Part shown: one piece after another, positions 17,256-26,166 of the stretch
Layout of the letters: each line of letters opens with the position of its first letter
Numbering within the stretch: position 1 is the first letter of the stretch
The notes under the pieces: model-generated
Seen by the model: only the letters and a program-made list of their open reading frames with translations
What the model was told of the DNA's origin: nothing
The model's database searches: none
Translations under genes and position numbers: made by a program
From: Microvirga calopogonii
GTDB taxonomy: Bacteria; Pseudomonadota; Alphaproteobacteria; Rhizobiales; Beijerinckiaceae
Assembly: GCF_003347665.1 (NCBI RefSeq)
Contig: NZ_QDGA01000004.1
Coordinates: 124,001-188,000, forward strand
Length of the DNA stretch: 64,000 nt
Reading direction: 5' to 3'

Positions 17256-18422
17256 ATGAACTCGAAAACCGCTCTCAAATCACTCCTGGCCGCCAGTGTC
17301 ATGGCGTTCGGCTTCTCGCAAGGCGCGCTCGCCCAGGGCACCGTCAAGATCGGGTCGGTGCTCTCGGTCACCGGGCCGTCTTCCTTTCTCGGCGAGCCGG
17401 AAGACAAGACGCTGCGGCTCTATGTCGACAAGATCAATGCGGCGGGCGGCGTCGCGGGCAAGAAGATCGAACTCGTGATCTACGACGATGGCGGCGACGC
17501 CAACAAGGCGCGCACCTTTGCAACGCGCCTGATCGAAGATGATGAGGTGATCGCCATGGTCGGTGGAACGACCACCGGCTCTACCATGGCGATGATCCCC
17601 GTCTTCGAAGAGGCGCAGGTTCCGTTCATCTCCCTGGCCGGTGCCATCGAGGTGGTCGATCCAGTGCGCAAGTTCGTCTTCAAGACGCCGCACACGGACA
17701 AGATGGCGTGCGAGAAGATCTTCGAGGATCTGAAGAAGCGCAACCTCACGAAGATCGGCCTGATCTCGGGCACGGACGGGTTCGGGGCTTCCATGCGTGC
17801 GCAATGCGTCAAGGTCGCACCGAACTACGGTATGCAGATCATCAGCGATGAGAATTATGGTCCGCGCGACAGCGACATGACCGCTCAGCTCACGAAGATC
17901 AAGAACACGGCCGGCCTACAGGCGGTGGTCAATCCGGGCTTCGGGCAAGGGCCTGCCATCGTGACCCGTAACTACGCCCAGCTCGGCATGAACAACATCC
18001 CGTTCTATCAGAGCCACGGTGTGGCTTCGAAGAGCTTCATCGACCTGGCTGGCGCTGCCGCGGAAGGCGTGCGCCTGCCGGCCGCCGCGCTCCTCGTCGG
18101 CGACAAGCTGCCGGAGAGCGATCCGCAGAAGAAGGTCGTGACCGAATACAAGCAGGCCTACGAGAGTGCGACCAAGCAGCCGGTCTCGACCTTCGGCGGT
18201 CACGCTTATGACGGTCTCTTCATCTTGGTCGAGGCCATGAAGCGCGCGAACTCGACTGATCCCAAGAAGATCCGCGACGAGATCGAGAAGACCAAGGGCT
18301 TCGTCGGCACCGGCGGCATCGTGAACATGTCGCCCACCGACCATCTCGGTCTCGACCTCTCGGCCTTCCGCATGCTCGAGATCAAGGGCGGCGACTGGAA
18401 CCTTATCGCCTCGGGAAGCTGA
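17256..18422 (+). CDS. ABC transporter substrate-binding protein, branched-chain amino acid type
   Basis: A 388-residue periplasmic binding protein (LivK/Peripla_BP_6). The signal peptide is SLLAASVMAFGFSQGALAQ, cut near AQ-GTV. The mature part begins VKIGSVLSVTGPSSFLGEP and has VVNPGFGQGPAIVTRNYAQL and GGHAYDGLFILVEAMKRA. The ATG at 17256 follows CCGGAGGAGAC. It is the first gene of a five-gene Liv-type system divergent from paaG and sharing an operator region with it, so phenylacetate or a related aromatic acid is a reasonable substrate. This is inferred. Confidence 0.92.
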   Translation: MNSKTALKSLLAASVMAFGFSQGALAQGTVKIGSVLSVTGPSSFLGEPEDKTLRLYVDKINAAGGVAGKKIELVIYDDGGDANKARTFATRLIEDDEVIAMVGGTTTGSTMAMIPVFEEAQVPFISLAGAIEVVDPVRKFVFKTPHTDKMACEKIFEDLKKRNLTKIGLISGTDGFGASMRAQCVKVAPNYGMQIISDENYGPRDSDMTAQLTKIKNTAGLQAVVNPGFGQGPAIVTRNYAQLGMNNIPFYQSHGVASKSFIDLAGAAAEGVRLPAAALLVGDKLPESDPQKKVVTEYKQAYESATKQPVSTFGGHAYDGLFILVEAMKRANSTDPKKIRDEIEKTKGFVGTGGIVNMSPTDHLGLDLSAFRMLEIKGGDWNLIASGS

Positions 18423-18480
18423 TTCCTCGACGCAACCGATCGGACGGGAGGCTGATCGTCGGCCTCCCGTTCTGCACCTA

Positions 18481-18593
18481 GCGCATCGTGCGGAAAAGTG
18501 GATCCGGTTTTACGCCCCGAACGATGCGCTCTTCAGGAAGCGGAGCATCGGATGGATCCCAAAAGTGCAAATCCACTTTTGGGTCCGATGCTC
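18481..18593. repeat. Double-hairpin palindromic repeat inside the transporter operon
   Basis: Two adjacent stem-loops. GCGCATCGT (18481-18489) pairs with ACGATGCGC (18521-18529). GAGCATCGGA (18543-18552) pairs with TCCGATGCTC (18584-18593), with CCCAAAAGTG/CACTTTTGGG nested inside. Related sequence (GTGCGGAA-AG-GGAT-CGGTTT) recurs at 26050-26137. Sitting between the binding protein and the permease, it may stabilise the upstream mRNA and set a higher level of the binding protein. Confidence 0.75.
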
Positions 18594-18615
18594 TAGAAGG
18601 TCGCAGGACAGCACC

Positions 18616-19488
18616 ATGGCCGAGTTTCTCCAGTTCCTCATTTCCGGTCTGACGGTGGGAGCCGTCTATGCGCTGGTCGCACTCGGCTTCACCCTGATCT
18701 ACAATGCGTCGGGCGTGGTGAATTTTGCGCAAGGCGAGTTCGTCATGCTCGGCGGCATGGTGACGGTGTTCGTCTCGGCGGCCGGCGTGCCCCTCCCACT
18801 GGCGGCTCTCATCGCCATCGGCGTGGCCGTCGCGATCGGGCTCCTTCTGCATCGGTTCGCCATCGAGCCGGCCCGCGGCGCATCGGCCGTCACCCTTATC
18901 ATCATCACCATCGGCGCATCGATCCTGTTGCGCGGCCTTGCGGCCATCGTCTTCGACAAGCAGTTCCACAAGCTTCCTGCCTTTACGGGCGATACGCCGG
19001 TTGATGTGCTGGGCGCAGCCGTCCAGCCGCAGAGCTTCTGGGTGCTGGGCGGAACGGCGGTCGTCGTGCTCGCACTCTATGTCTTTCTCGAACATACGAT
19101 CACCGGCAAGGCCGTGTTGGCAACGGCCGCAAACCGCCTCGCGGCGCGTCTCGTCGGCATCAACACGACCACGATCATGGCACTGGCCTTCGGTGGTTCC
19201 GCCGCCATCGGGGCCATTGCCGGCATCCTGGTGACGCCGATCACGCTGACGAGTTACGACGTCGGCACGCTGCTGGCCCTGAAAGGCTTCGCCGCCGCCA
19301 TGCTGGGCGGCATGGGCAATCCGGTCGGCGCTGTCGTGGGCGGGCTTCTGCTCGGCCTGCTGGAGGCCTTCGGCGCCGGCTACATCAGCTCGACCTACAA
19401 GGATGCCTTCGCGTTTGTCGTCATTCTCATCGTCCTGTTCGCAGCTCCCCAGGGCCTGTTCGGGCGCCGGGTCGTGGAGAGGGTGTAA
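18616..19488 (+). CDS. Branched-chain-type ABC permease LivH
   Basis: A 290-residue inner-membrane permease with about eight hydrophobic segments. The LivH signature is seen in SGLTVGAVYALVALGFTLIY, NFAQGEFVMLGGM and the late loop GFAAAMLGGMGNPVGAVVGG. The ATG at 18616 fits the family N-terminus (MAEFLQFLISG). It is separated from the binding-protein gene by 193 bp holding a palindromic repeat, and from livM by 2 bp. Confidence 0.93.
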   Translation: MAEFLQFLISGLTVGAVYALVALGFTLIYNASGVVNFAQGEFVMLGGMVTVFVSAAGVPLPLAALIAIGVAVAIGLLLHRFAIEPARGASAVTLIIITIGASILLRGLAAIVFDKQFHKLPAFTGDTPVDVLGAAVQPQSFWVLGGTAVVVLALYVFLEHTITGKAVLATAANRLAARLVGINTTTIMALAFGGSAAIGAIAGILVTPITLTSYDVGTLLALKGFAAAMLGGMGNPVGAVVGGLLLGLLEAFGAGYISSTYKDAFAFVVILIVLFAAPQGLFGRRVVERV

Positions 19489-19490
19489 AC

Positions 19491-20438
19491 ATGCGTGCTC
19501 TCGTGAACAGGCGCTTTCTTACGCTCATCGCGCTGGCGGTGGTGATCGTCGCGCTCCCGCTCATCTTTCCGTCGAGCTATTACTTCCGGGTGGCCTCGCT
19601 CGTATGGGTCTCGGCGCTTGCCGCCATCGGCCTCAACGTCCTGATGGGGCAGGCGGGTCAGGTCAGCTTGGGACATGCGGCGTTCTTCGGCATCGGCGCC
19701 TATGCGGTGGCGATCGGGCCCACCCATCTCGGCCTGCCCCCCTGGGTCGCTCTGCTCTTCGGTGCGCTTCTCTCGGCCATTCTCGCCTATCTCGTCGGTC
19801 GCCCGATCCTGCGGCTGAAAGGGCATTATCTCGCCATCGCGACCCTCGGCCTCGGCGTCCTCGTGGCCCTCGTCATCACGACGGAAAGCCGCTGGACCGG
19901 CGGGCCGGACGGCATGCCGGTCGAGCGACTGACGCTGTTCGGCTGGCGAGTGAGCGGTTCTTATACGTGGTATTGGGTCACCGGCGGCCTGCTGCTCGTC
20001 GGAACATGGATCGCGCTCAACCTCGACGAAACGCCGACCGGACGGGCCTTTCGCGCGCTCCATGACAGCGAGGTGGCCGCGCAGGTGGTCGGCGTCGACG
20101 TGGCCCGCTTCAAGCTGCAGGCCTTCGTGATCGCCGCCGTCTATGCTTCACTCGCGGGCTCTGCCCTGGCCTTCATGAACGGCTTCATCAATCCGGATCA
20201 GGCCGGATTCCTGCACTCGGTCGAACTCGTCACCATCGTCGTGCTGGGCGGTCTTGGATCCGTCGTCGGAAGCATCGTCGGCGCCGCAGTGCTCATCACG
20301 CTCCCGCAGGCTCTGACGATCTTCCAGGAATACGAGCACCTCCTGTTGGGCCTCATCATCATCGTGGCGATGATCTTCATGCGCAACGGCATCGTGCCGA
20401 GCCTCTCAAGCCTGCTGGTCCGGAGGGCCCGCTCATGA
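19491..20438 (+). CDS. Branched-chain-type ABC permease LivM
   Basis: The 315-residue second permease of the Liv-type transporter. Family motifs: IGLNVLMGQAGQVSLGHAAF near residue 50, RLKGHYLAIATLGLGV in the middle, and GGLGSVVGSIVGA toward the end. Multiple membrane segments are evident. Its stop overlaps the start of the ATPase gene by 4 nt, so assembly of permease and ATPase is translationally coupled. Confidence 0.93.
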   Translation: MRALVNRRFLTLIALAVVIVALPLIFPSSYYFRVASLVWVSALAAIGLNVLMGQAGQVSLGHAAFFGIGAYAVAIGPTHLGLPPWVALLFGALLSAILAYLVGRPILRLKGHYLAIATLGLGVLVALVITTESRWTGGPDGMPVERLTLFGWRVSGSYTWYWVTGGLLLVGTWIALNLDETPTGRAFRALHDSEVAAQVVGVDVARFKLQAFVIAAVYASLAGSALAFMNGFINPDQAGFLHSVELVTIVVLGGLGSVVGSIVGAAVLITLPQALTIFQEYEHLLLGLIIIVAMIFMRNGIVPSLSSLLVRRARS

Positions 20439-21217
20439 CGATCCTGCAAGCCACGGACATCGGCATCTCCTTCGGCGGCGTGAAGGCCGTCGACGGCGTG
20501 AGCTTTTCGGTCAGCCCCGGGCAGATCCTGTCGATCATCGGCCCGAACGGCGCCGGCAAGACGACGCTCTTCAACATCGTATCCGGCGTCTATGTCGCCA
20601 GCCGCGGATCGATCCAGCTGGCGGACGAAGACGTGACGGGACTTCCCCCTCACAAGCTCGCGGCGCGCGGCCTCTCTCGTACCTTCCAGAACCTGCAGAT
20701 CTTTCAGCGCATGACCGCCTGCGAGAACGTGATGGTCGGGCGCCATCTGCGGGAAAAGTGCAGCCTGCTGCCGGCATTGTTCAGAACGCCTTCCGTCACG
20801 CGCCAGAACCGCGAAACCCGTGCGGCGGCGCTCGCTCTCCTTGCCGATGTGGGGCTGAAGGATGCCGCCGATGTCCCTGCTGGTTCATTGCCTTACGGCG
20901 CCTGCAAGAGGCTCGAGATCGCCAGGGCTCTTGCCGCCGAACCGCGCGTGCTTCTTCTCGACGAACCCGCCGCCGGCTGCAATGCGGTGGAGACGGAGGA
21001 GATCGACCACCTGATCAAGCAAGTGGCCGATAGGGGCGTCGCCGTGGTCCTGGTCGAGCACGACATGAAGCTCGTGATGAAGATCTCCGACAGGATCCTC
21101 GTGCTCGAGCGCGGACGGCCGCTCGCCGAGGGAACACCGCGGGAGGTGCGCGATGATCCAAGGGTCCTTGAGGCTTATCTGGGACAGCACGGCGCACGGG
21201 AGGCTGCCCGTGCTTGA
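20435..21217 (+). CDS. Branched-chain-type ABC ATPase LivG
   Basis: A 260-residue ATPase. Walker A is GPNGAGKTTLFNIVSG, the signature region is SLPYGACKRLEIARAL (an LSGGQ variant usual for LivG), Walker B is VLLLDEPAAGCN, and the switch histidine is in VVLVEHDMKLVM. LivG proteins pair with LivF under LivH/LivM. It overlaps livM by 4 nt and livF by 8 nt. Confidence 0.93.
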   Translation: MTILQATDIGISFGGVKAVDGVSFSVSPGQILSIIGPNGAGKTTLFNIVSGVYVASRGSIQLADEDVTGLPPHKLAARGLSRTFQNLQIFQRMTACENVMVGRHLREKCSLLPALFRTPSVTRQNRETRAAALALLADVGLKDAADVPAGSLPYGACKRLEIARALAAEPRVLLLDEPAAGCNAVETEEIDHLIKQVADRGVAVVLVEHDMKLVMKISDRILVLERGRPLAEGTPREVRDDPRVLEAYLGQHGAREAARA

Positions 21218-21914
21218 GGTGAAGAACCTGCGCAGTGCCTACGGCAGGATCGAGGTGCTGAAGGGCATCGATCTCGATGTGCAAACCGGTGAGATCGTCG
21301 CGCTGGTCGGCTCGAACGGCGCGGGCAAGACGACGCTGCTTCGTGCGCTCTCGGGCGTTCAGCCGATCACGGGGGGCGAGATCCGCTTCAAGGATCAACG
21401 CATCGACCGGATGCCACCACACAAGAGGGTGGAGCTGGGCATGACGCAATCGCCGGAGGGCCGGCAGGTCTTCGGGCCTTTGACCGTCGAGGATAACCTG
21501 CGACTGGGGGCCTACAGGCGACGCGACAGGGAGATCGATCAGGATCGGGACCGCATCTTCACCATGTTCCCGGTTCTGGCCGAGAAGCGGCATCTTCTGG
21601 CAGGAGGATTGTCGGGCGGTCAGCAGCAGATGCTCGCCATCGGGCGCGCCCTCATGGGCCGCCCGAAGCTTCTGCTTCTGGACGAGCCGTCGCTCGGTCT
21701 GTCGCCGCTCCTCGTCGACCAGATCCTGGATGCCATCGTGTCCCTGAAGAAGGACGGCATCACGGTGCTCCTCGTCGAGCAGAATGCCAGTGCGGCCTTG
21801 GCGATTGCCGATCGTGGTTACGTGCTGGAGACCGGAAGGGTCGCGCATAGCGGCGCCGGTTCCGCGCTGCTCGCCGACCCTCAGATCAAGGCGGCCTATC
21901 TCGGCATCGCGTGA
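21210..21914 (+). CDS. Branched-chain-type ABC ATPase LivF
   Basis: A 234-residue second ATPase of the transporter. Seen: LVGSNGAGKTTLLRALSG (Walker A), TQSPEGRQVFGPLTVEDNL (LivF hallmark), LSGGQQQMLAIGRALMG (signature), LLLDEPSLGLSP (Walker B). The start is taken as GTG at 21210 (VLEVKNLRSAYG), because CGGGAGG precedes it and the family starts LEVxNL. The reading frame is open back to 21153 but that part is not conserved-looking. Confidence 0.92.
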   Translation: MLEVKNLRSAYGRIEVLKGIDLDVQTGEIVALVGSNGAGKTTLLRALSGVQPITGGEIRFKDQRIDRMPPHKRVELGMTQSPEGRQVFGPLTVEDNLRLGAYRRRDREIDQDRDRIFTMFPVLAEKRHLLAGGLSGGQQQMLAIGRALMGRPKLLLLDEPSLGLSPLLVDQILDAIVSLKKDGITVLLVEQNASAALAIADRGYVLETGRVAHSGAGSALLADPQIKAAYLGIA

Positions 21915-22156
21915 GGGCGCCGTTTTTCAGCTTGAGCAGAACAACGTTCCGGCCGAAAATCGTCCCCTCCGCCAACAGGTTCTCTCGATTCTTCTGAGCC
22001 TTATGAGCGATATCCACGGTGGAGTGTTGAAAATCGCAACGCCGCCTAGCGGAACCGATCGCGTGGTGGAGGCGTTCCGCGAGATACGCGGGGCATCGTG
22101 GGTATGGACGAGCCATTCCCAATAACAGCAAATCCTCGACAGCTTGGAGACCGAAT

Positions 22157-22792
22157 ATGGTGGGTTCGGACGACCTGGATCTGAACCGGCGCGATCTGAT
22201 GGTCGGCGCCGGAGCGTGCGCGGCCATACCGGTCATTCCGGCCGCCGCGAGGGCACAACCAGGACCCGCTGAGAATCCTGTCGAATTCAGGGTCTCACTC
22301 AGTGTGAATGGGCAACCCCACACCTTGACCGTGGACACGCGAACGAGTCTTCTCGACCTTCTTCGCGAGAACCTGCAATTGACCGGCACCAAGAAGGGCT
22401 GTGACCACGGCCAGTGCGGCGCCTGTACGGTGATCGTGGATGGGCGACGGATCAATTCCTGTCTGACGCTCGCCGTCATGCATGAGGGCAGTGCAGTTAC
22501 GACGATCGAGGGACTGGGCCAGCCCGACAATCTCCATCCGATGCAGGCCGCTTTCATCAAGCACGATGGCTACCAATGCGGCTACTGCACGCCAGGCCAG
22601 ATCTGCTCGAGCGTCGCAATGCTGGAGGAGATCAAGGCCGGTGTCCCGAGCCACGTTACGGCGGACCTCCTTGCGCCCGTCCGTCTGACCGAGACCGAGC
22701 TGCGCGAGCGCATGAGCGGCAACATCTGCCGCTGCGGCGCTTATTCCAACATCGTCGAGGCCATTACCGAAGTCGCGGAGAGGCAAGGATGA
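22157..22792 (+). CDS. Aldehyde oxidoreductase 2Fe-2S subunit, PaoA type, Tat-exported
   Basis: The 211-residue iron-sulfur subunit of a xanthine-oxidase-family molybdoenzyme. The N-terminus [20 protein letters not shown] resembles a twin-arginine signal, as in E. coli PaoA, so the heterotrimer would be periplasmic. The first 2Fe-2S site is [13 protein letters not shown] plus a distant cysteine in INSC. The second is [10 protein letters not shown] with [10 protein letters not shown]. It is the first gene of a three-gene operon overlapping the FAD subunit by 4 nt (ATGA). Confidence 0.92.
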   Translation: MVGSDDLDLNRRDLMVGAGACAAIPVIPAAARAQPGPAENPVEFRVSLSVNGQPHTLTVDTRTSLLDLLRENLQLTGTKKGCDHGQCGACTVIVDGRRINSCLTLAVMHEGSAVTTIEGLGQPDNLHPMQAAFIKHDGYQCGYCTPGQICSSVAMLEEIKAGVPSHVTADLLAPVRLTETELRERMSGNICRCGAYSNIVEAITEVAERQG

Positions 22793-23739
22793 AAGCCTTC
22801 ACCTACGAGCGCGTCAGCTCACCGGCCCAGGCCGCCGCTGCGGTCGCGCAGCATCCCGGCGCCAAGTTCATCGCAGGCGGGACGAACCTGTTCGATCTGA
22901 TGAAGCTCCAGATCGAGACCCCCGCCCATCTTGTCGACATCAACAGCCTCAACCTCGACCAGATCGAGCCGACACCCGAGGGTGGTCTGCGCATCGGGGC
23001 CCTTGTGCGCAACACGGACCTCGCGGCCGACGAGCGGATCCGGCGTGATTATGGAGTCTTGTCGCGGGCGCTCCTCGCCGGCGCCTCCGGACAGCTGCGC
23101 AATCGGGCGACAACTGCGGGCAACCTGCTGCAGCGCACCCGCTGCCCCTACTTCTACGACACGGCCCAGCCGTGCAACAAGCGGGAGCCGGGATCCGGCT
23201 GCTCGGCCTTGGATGGGGTCAGCCGGCAGCTCGGGATCATCGGCGTGAGCGAGGCCTGCATCGCGACGAACCCGTCCGACATGGCGGTTGCCATGCGCGC
23301 GCTCGATGCAATGGTCGAGACGGTCGATGCCGGCGGCACGACGCGGACGATTCCGATCGCCGAGTTCCACCGTCTTCCCGGTGATACGCCCCATATCGAG
23401 ACCGTGCTGGAGCCTGGCGAGCTCATCACGGCTGTCACCTTGCCGCCCCCGGTCGGCGGCAAGCAGATCTACCGCAAGGTCCGGGACCGTGCCTCCTACG
23501 CCTTCGCGCTGATCTCGGTCGCGGCCATCGTGCAGCAGGACGGGACCGGGCGCGTGGCCCTTGGCGGCGTCGCGCACAAGCCCTGGCGGGTCGATGGAGC
23601 GGACGCGGAACTGCGCCGCGGCGCAAAAGCCGCGACAGCCGCGCTCCTTGCCGGGGCGAAACCGACCCGCGACAACGCCTTCAAGATCCCACTCGTCGAG
23701 CGCACCGTCGCGGCGGTGCTAACCGAGGCAAGGACCTGA
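22789..23739 (+). CDS. Aldehyde oxidoreductase FAD subunit, PaoB type
   Basis: The 316-residue FAD-binding subunit. FAD motifs are [15 protein letters not shown] and [17 protein letters not shown]. The cysteines in [20 protein letters not shown], plus SGCSALDG and [11 protein letters not shown], form the extra 4Fe-4S loop characteristic of PaoB rather than of ordinary xanthine dehydrogenases. The ATG at 22789 lies in the stop of the upstream gene. The 3' neighbour, the molybdenum subunit, begins 3 bp after the stop. Confidence 0.92.
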   Translation: MKAFTYERVSSPAQAAAAVAQHPGAKFIAGGTNLFDLMKLQIETPAHLVDINSLNLDQIEPTPEGGLRIGALVRNTDLAADERIRRDYGVLSRALLAGASGQLRNRATTAGNLLQRTRCPYFYDTAQPCNKREPGSGCSALDGVSRQLGIIGVSEACIATNPSDMAVAMRALDAMVETVDAGGTTRTIPIAEFHRLPGDTPHIETVLEPGELITAVTLPPPVGGKQIYRKVRDRASYAFALISVAAIVQQDGTGRVALGGVAHKPWRVDGADAELRRGAKAATAALLAGAKPTRDNAFKIPLVERTVAAVLTEART

Positions 23740-23742
23740 GAC

Positions 23743-25962
23743 ATGAAGTTCGACACTCCTGCCGGTCCAAATCCCATCGATCAGCTCAGGGTCGTCGGCC
23801 GACCGACCGACCGTATCGATGGCAAGTACAAGACGACGGGTACGGCCCCTTACGCCTACGAGCGCCATGACGCGGTACCGAACCAGGCCTACGGCTTCGT
23901 GCTCGGCTCGGCGATCCCCAAGGGCCGCGTCGCCGCCATGCATCTGAGCGAGGCTCAGAGAGCTCCCGGCGTGCTGGCGATCGTCACGACGCTCGACATG
24001 CCTCGGCTGGGAAGAGGTCGGATGAACGCGGCCTATCTGTTCGGCGGGCCGGTCATTCAGCACTACCATCAGGCGGTCGCGGTCGTGGTTGCGGAGACCT
24101 TCGAGCAGGCCCGCGCGGCGGCCCACCTGATCCGGGTCGATTACCAGCGGGAGCCCGGCAGATACGATCTCGCCGCCGAAGTGCCACATGCGCAGCCGGT
24201 CTCAAGCGACAGCGGCGAAGGCAGCGGGGCTCCGCACGAAGCCCGGGTCGGTAATTTCAAGGAGGCTTTCGCGGCGGCGCCCGTCAAACTCGACGAGCGT
24301 TATACGACGGCCGACGAAAGCCACGCGATGATGGAGCCGCACGCCACGATTGCGGCATGGGACGGAGACAAGCTCACCCTCTGGACCTCGAACCAGATGA
24401 TCGCATGGGGCAAGGGCAGCATCGCCAAGATCCTCGGCATCCCGGCTGAGAACGTGCGTCTCGACTCGCCTTATGTCGGTGGAGGCTTCGGAGGAAAGCT
24501 CTTCGTCCGTGCCGATGCAGTGCTGGCGGCGCTCGGAGCCAAAGCCGCAGGAAGACCCGTCAAACTGGCGCTGACGCGCCCGCTGATCGCCAACAACACC
24601 ACCCACAGGCCGGCGACGATCCAACGCATCCGCATCGGCGCAAATCCTGACGGCACGATCACGGCGATCGCGCACGAGAGTACGTCGGGCAATCTTCCTG
24701 ACGGCAAGCCTGAGACGGCGGTCGATCAGACGAGATTGCTGTACGCGGGGGCGAACCGATTGACGGCACTGCGCCTTGCGCATCTCGATCTTCCGGAAGG
24801 CAACGCCATGCGGGCGCCCGGCGAGGCACCTGGCATGCTGGCGCTTGAGGTCGCCATGGATGAGATGGCCGAGAAGCTCGGTATCGACCCTGTCCAGTTC
24901 CGCATCATCAACGATACCCAGGTCGATCCCGAGAAGCCGGAACGTCGCTTCTCTCATCGCGATCTGGTTGGGTGCCTGCGTCAAGGCGCCGAGCGCTTCG
25001 GCTGGGATAAGCGTCCGCGAGAGCCGGGCCAGGTACGGGACGGGCGCTGGCTCGTGGGGTACGGCATGGCGGTCGGATTCCGCAACAACCTCCTGACCAA
25101 GTCGGCGGCCCGCGTTCGCCTCGACGGACGCGGCGTCGTGACGGTCGAAACCGACATGACGGATATCGGGACAGGCTCCTACACCATCCTCGCCCAGACG
25201 GCAGCCGAGATGATGGGCGTGCCGCTGGAGATGGTGAACGTCCGGCTCGGCGACTCTTCTTTTCCGGTCTCGGCTGGGTCGGGCGGGCAATGGGGCGCCA
25301 ACAACTCCACGGCCGGAGTCTATGCCGCCTGCGTGAAGCTGCGCGAGGCCGTGGCCACGAGGCTCGGCTTCAACTCCGCCGAGGCTGTGTTCCTCGATGG
25401 CGAGGTGCGCTCCGGCAATCGGAGTGTCCCTCTCGCCGAGGCTGCGAGCGGAGGCGAACTCGTCGCCGAGGACATGATCGAATATGGAGATCTGGCCAAG
25501 AAGCAGCAACAATCGACCTTCGCCGGCCACTTTGTCGAGGTTGGCGTCGATGCTGCGACGGCCGAGGTCCGGGTTCGGCGCATGCTCGCGGTGTGCGCGG
25601 CGGGCCGCATCCTGAATCCCAAGTCGGCTCGGAGTCAGGTGATCGGAGCCATGACGATGGGCGTCGGCGCAGCCCTGATGGAGAAGCTCTCGGTCGACAC
25701 GAAGCGTGGCTTCTTCGTCAATCACGACCTCGCCGGCTACGAAGTTCCCGTCCATGCCGATATCCCGCACCAGGAGGTGATCTTCCTTGACGAGGTCGAC
25801 CCGATGTCGTCACCGATGAAGGCCAAAGGCGTGGCAGAACTCGGCATCTGCGGTGTCGGTGCGGCCGTCGCGAATGCGGTCTATAACGCCACCGGCATCC
25901 GGGTGCGCGACTATCCGCTCACGCTGGACAAGCTGATCGAACGGTTGCCGGACGCCGTCTGA
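23743..25962 (+). CDS. Aldehyde oxidoreductase molybdenum subunit, PaoC type
   Basis: The 739-residue catalytic subunit carrying the molybdenum cofactor. Seen: RIDGKYKTTGTAPYAYERHD at the start, SPYVGGGFGGKLFVRADAVL (cofactor loop), AMRAPGEAPGMLALE, and near the C-terminus GVAELGICGVGAAVANAVYN, with the conserved catalytic-site glutamate. PaoABC oxidises broad aromatic aldehydes to acids. Next to the paa island this could turn phenylacetaldehyde or aryl aldehydes into pathway substrates (inference). No dedicated PaoD-type chaperone gene follows. Confidence 0.92.
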   Translation: MKFDTPAGPNPIDQLRVVGRPTDRIDGKYKTTGTAPYAYERHDAVPNQAYGFVLGSAIPKGRVAAMHLSEAQRAPGVLAIVTTLDMPRLGRGRMNAAYLFGGPVIQHYHQAVAVVVAETFEQARAAAHLIRVDYQREPGRYDLAAEVPHAQPVSSDSGEGSGAPHEARVGNFKEAFAAAPVKLDERYTTADESHAMMEPHATIAAWDGDKLTLWTSNQMIAWGKGSIAKILGIPAENVRLDSPYVGGGFGGKLFVRADAVLAALGAKAAGRPVKLALTRPLIANNTTHRPATIQRIRIGANPDGTITAIAHESTSGNLPDGKPETAVDQTRLLYAGANRLTALRLAHLDLPEGNAMRAPGEAPGMLALEVAMDEMAEKLGIDPVQFRIINDTQVDPEKPERRFSHRDLVGCLRQGAERFGWDKRPREPGQVRDGRWLVGYGMAVGFRNNLLTKSAARVRLDGRGVVTVETDMTDIGTGSYTILAQTAAEMMGVPLEMVNVRLGDSSFPVSAGSGGQWGANNSTAGVYAACVKLREAVATRLGFNSAEAVFLDGEVRSGNRSVPLAEAASGGELVAEDMIEYGDLAKKQQQSTFAGHFVEVGVDAATAEVRVRRMLAVCAAGRILNPKSARSQVIGAMTMGVGAALMEKLSVDTKRGFFVNHDLAGYEVPVHADIPHQEVIFLDEVDPMSSPMKAKGVAELGICGVGAAVANAVYNATGIRVRDYPLTLDKLIERLPDAV

Positions 25963-26049
25963 GAGATTGGCGAGTGAATTCCTGTTCTTTCGCGTGAAGC
26001 GACGGAGCACGACGTGCGCAGCCTATGCTGCGCCTGCCGAGACCTCAGC

Positions 26050-26137
26050 GCACTGTGCGGAAGAGCGGATTCGGTTTACCGCGCCAAGCGATGGGCTCGT
26101 CATGCGATGCTCCAGGCAGACCTGGAGCATCGCATGA
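26050..26137. terminator. Palindromic repeat with 17-bp perfect hairpin, likely bidirectional terminator
   Basis: TCATGCGATGCTCCAGG (26100-26116), loop CAGA, then its exact complement at 26121-26137, followed by CTTTTA. It is preceded by the GTGCGGAAGAGCGGATTCGG core shared with the 18481 repeat. It lies between the convergent paoC-type and rcnA-type genes, the natural place for a two-way terminator. It belongs to a dispersed repeat family. Confidence 0.65.
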
Positions 26138-26166
26138 CTTTTACCTCGGCTGAAGTCTGTCGGAGC

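Noticed and set aside
21915..22156. Small frames between livF and the PaoA-type gene, including one with MSDIHGGVLKIATPPSGTDR
   Set aside because: No ribosome site and no recognisable family; treated as intergenic.
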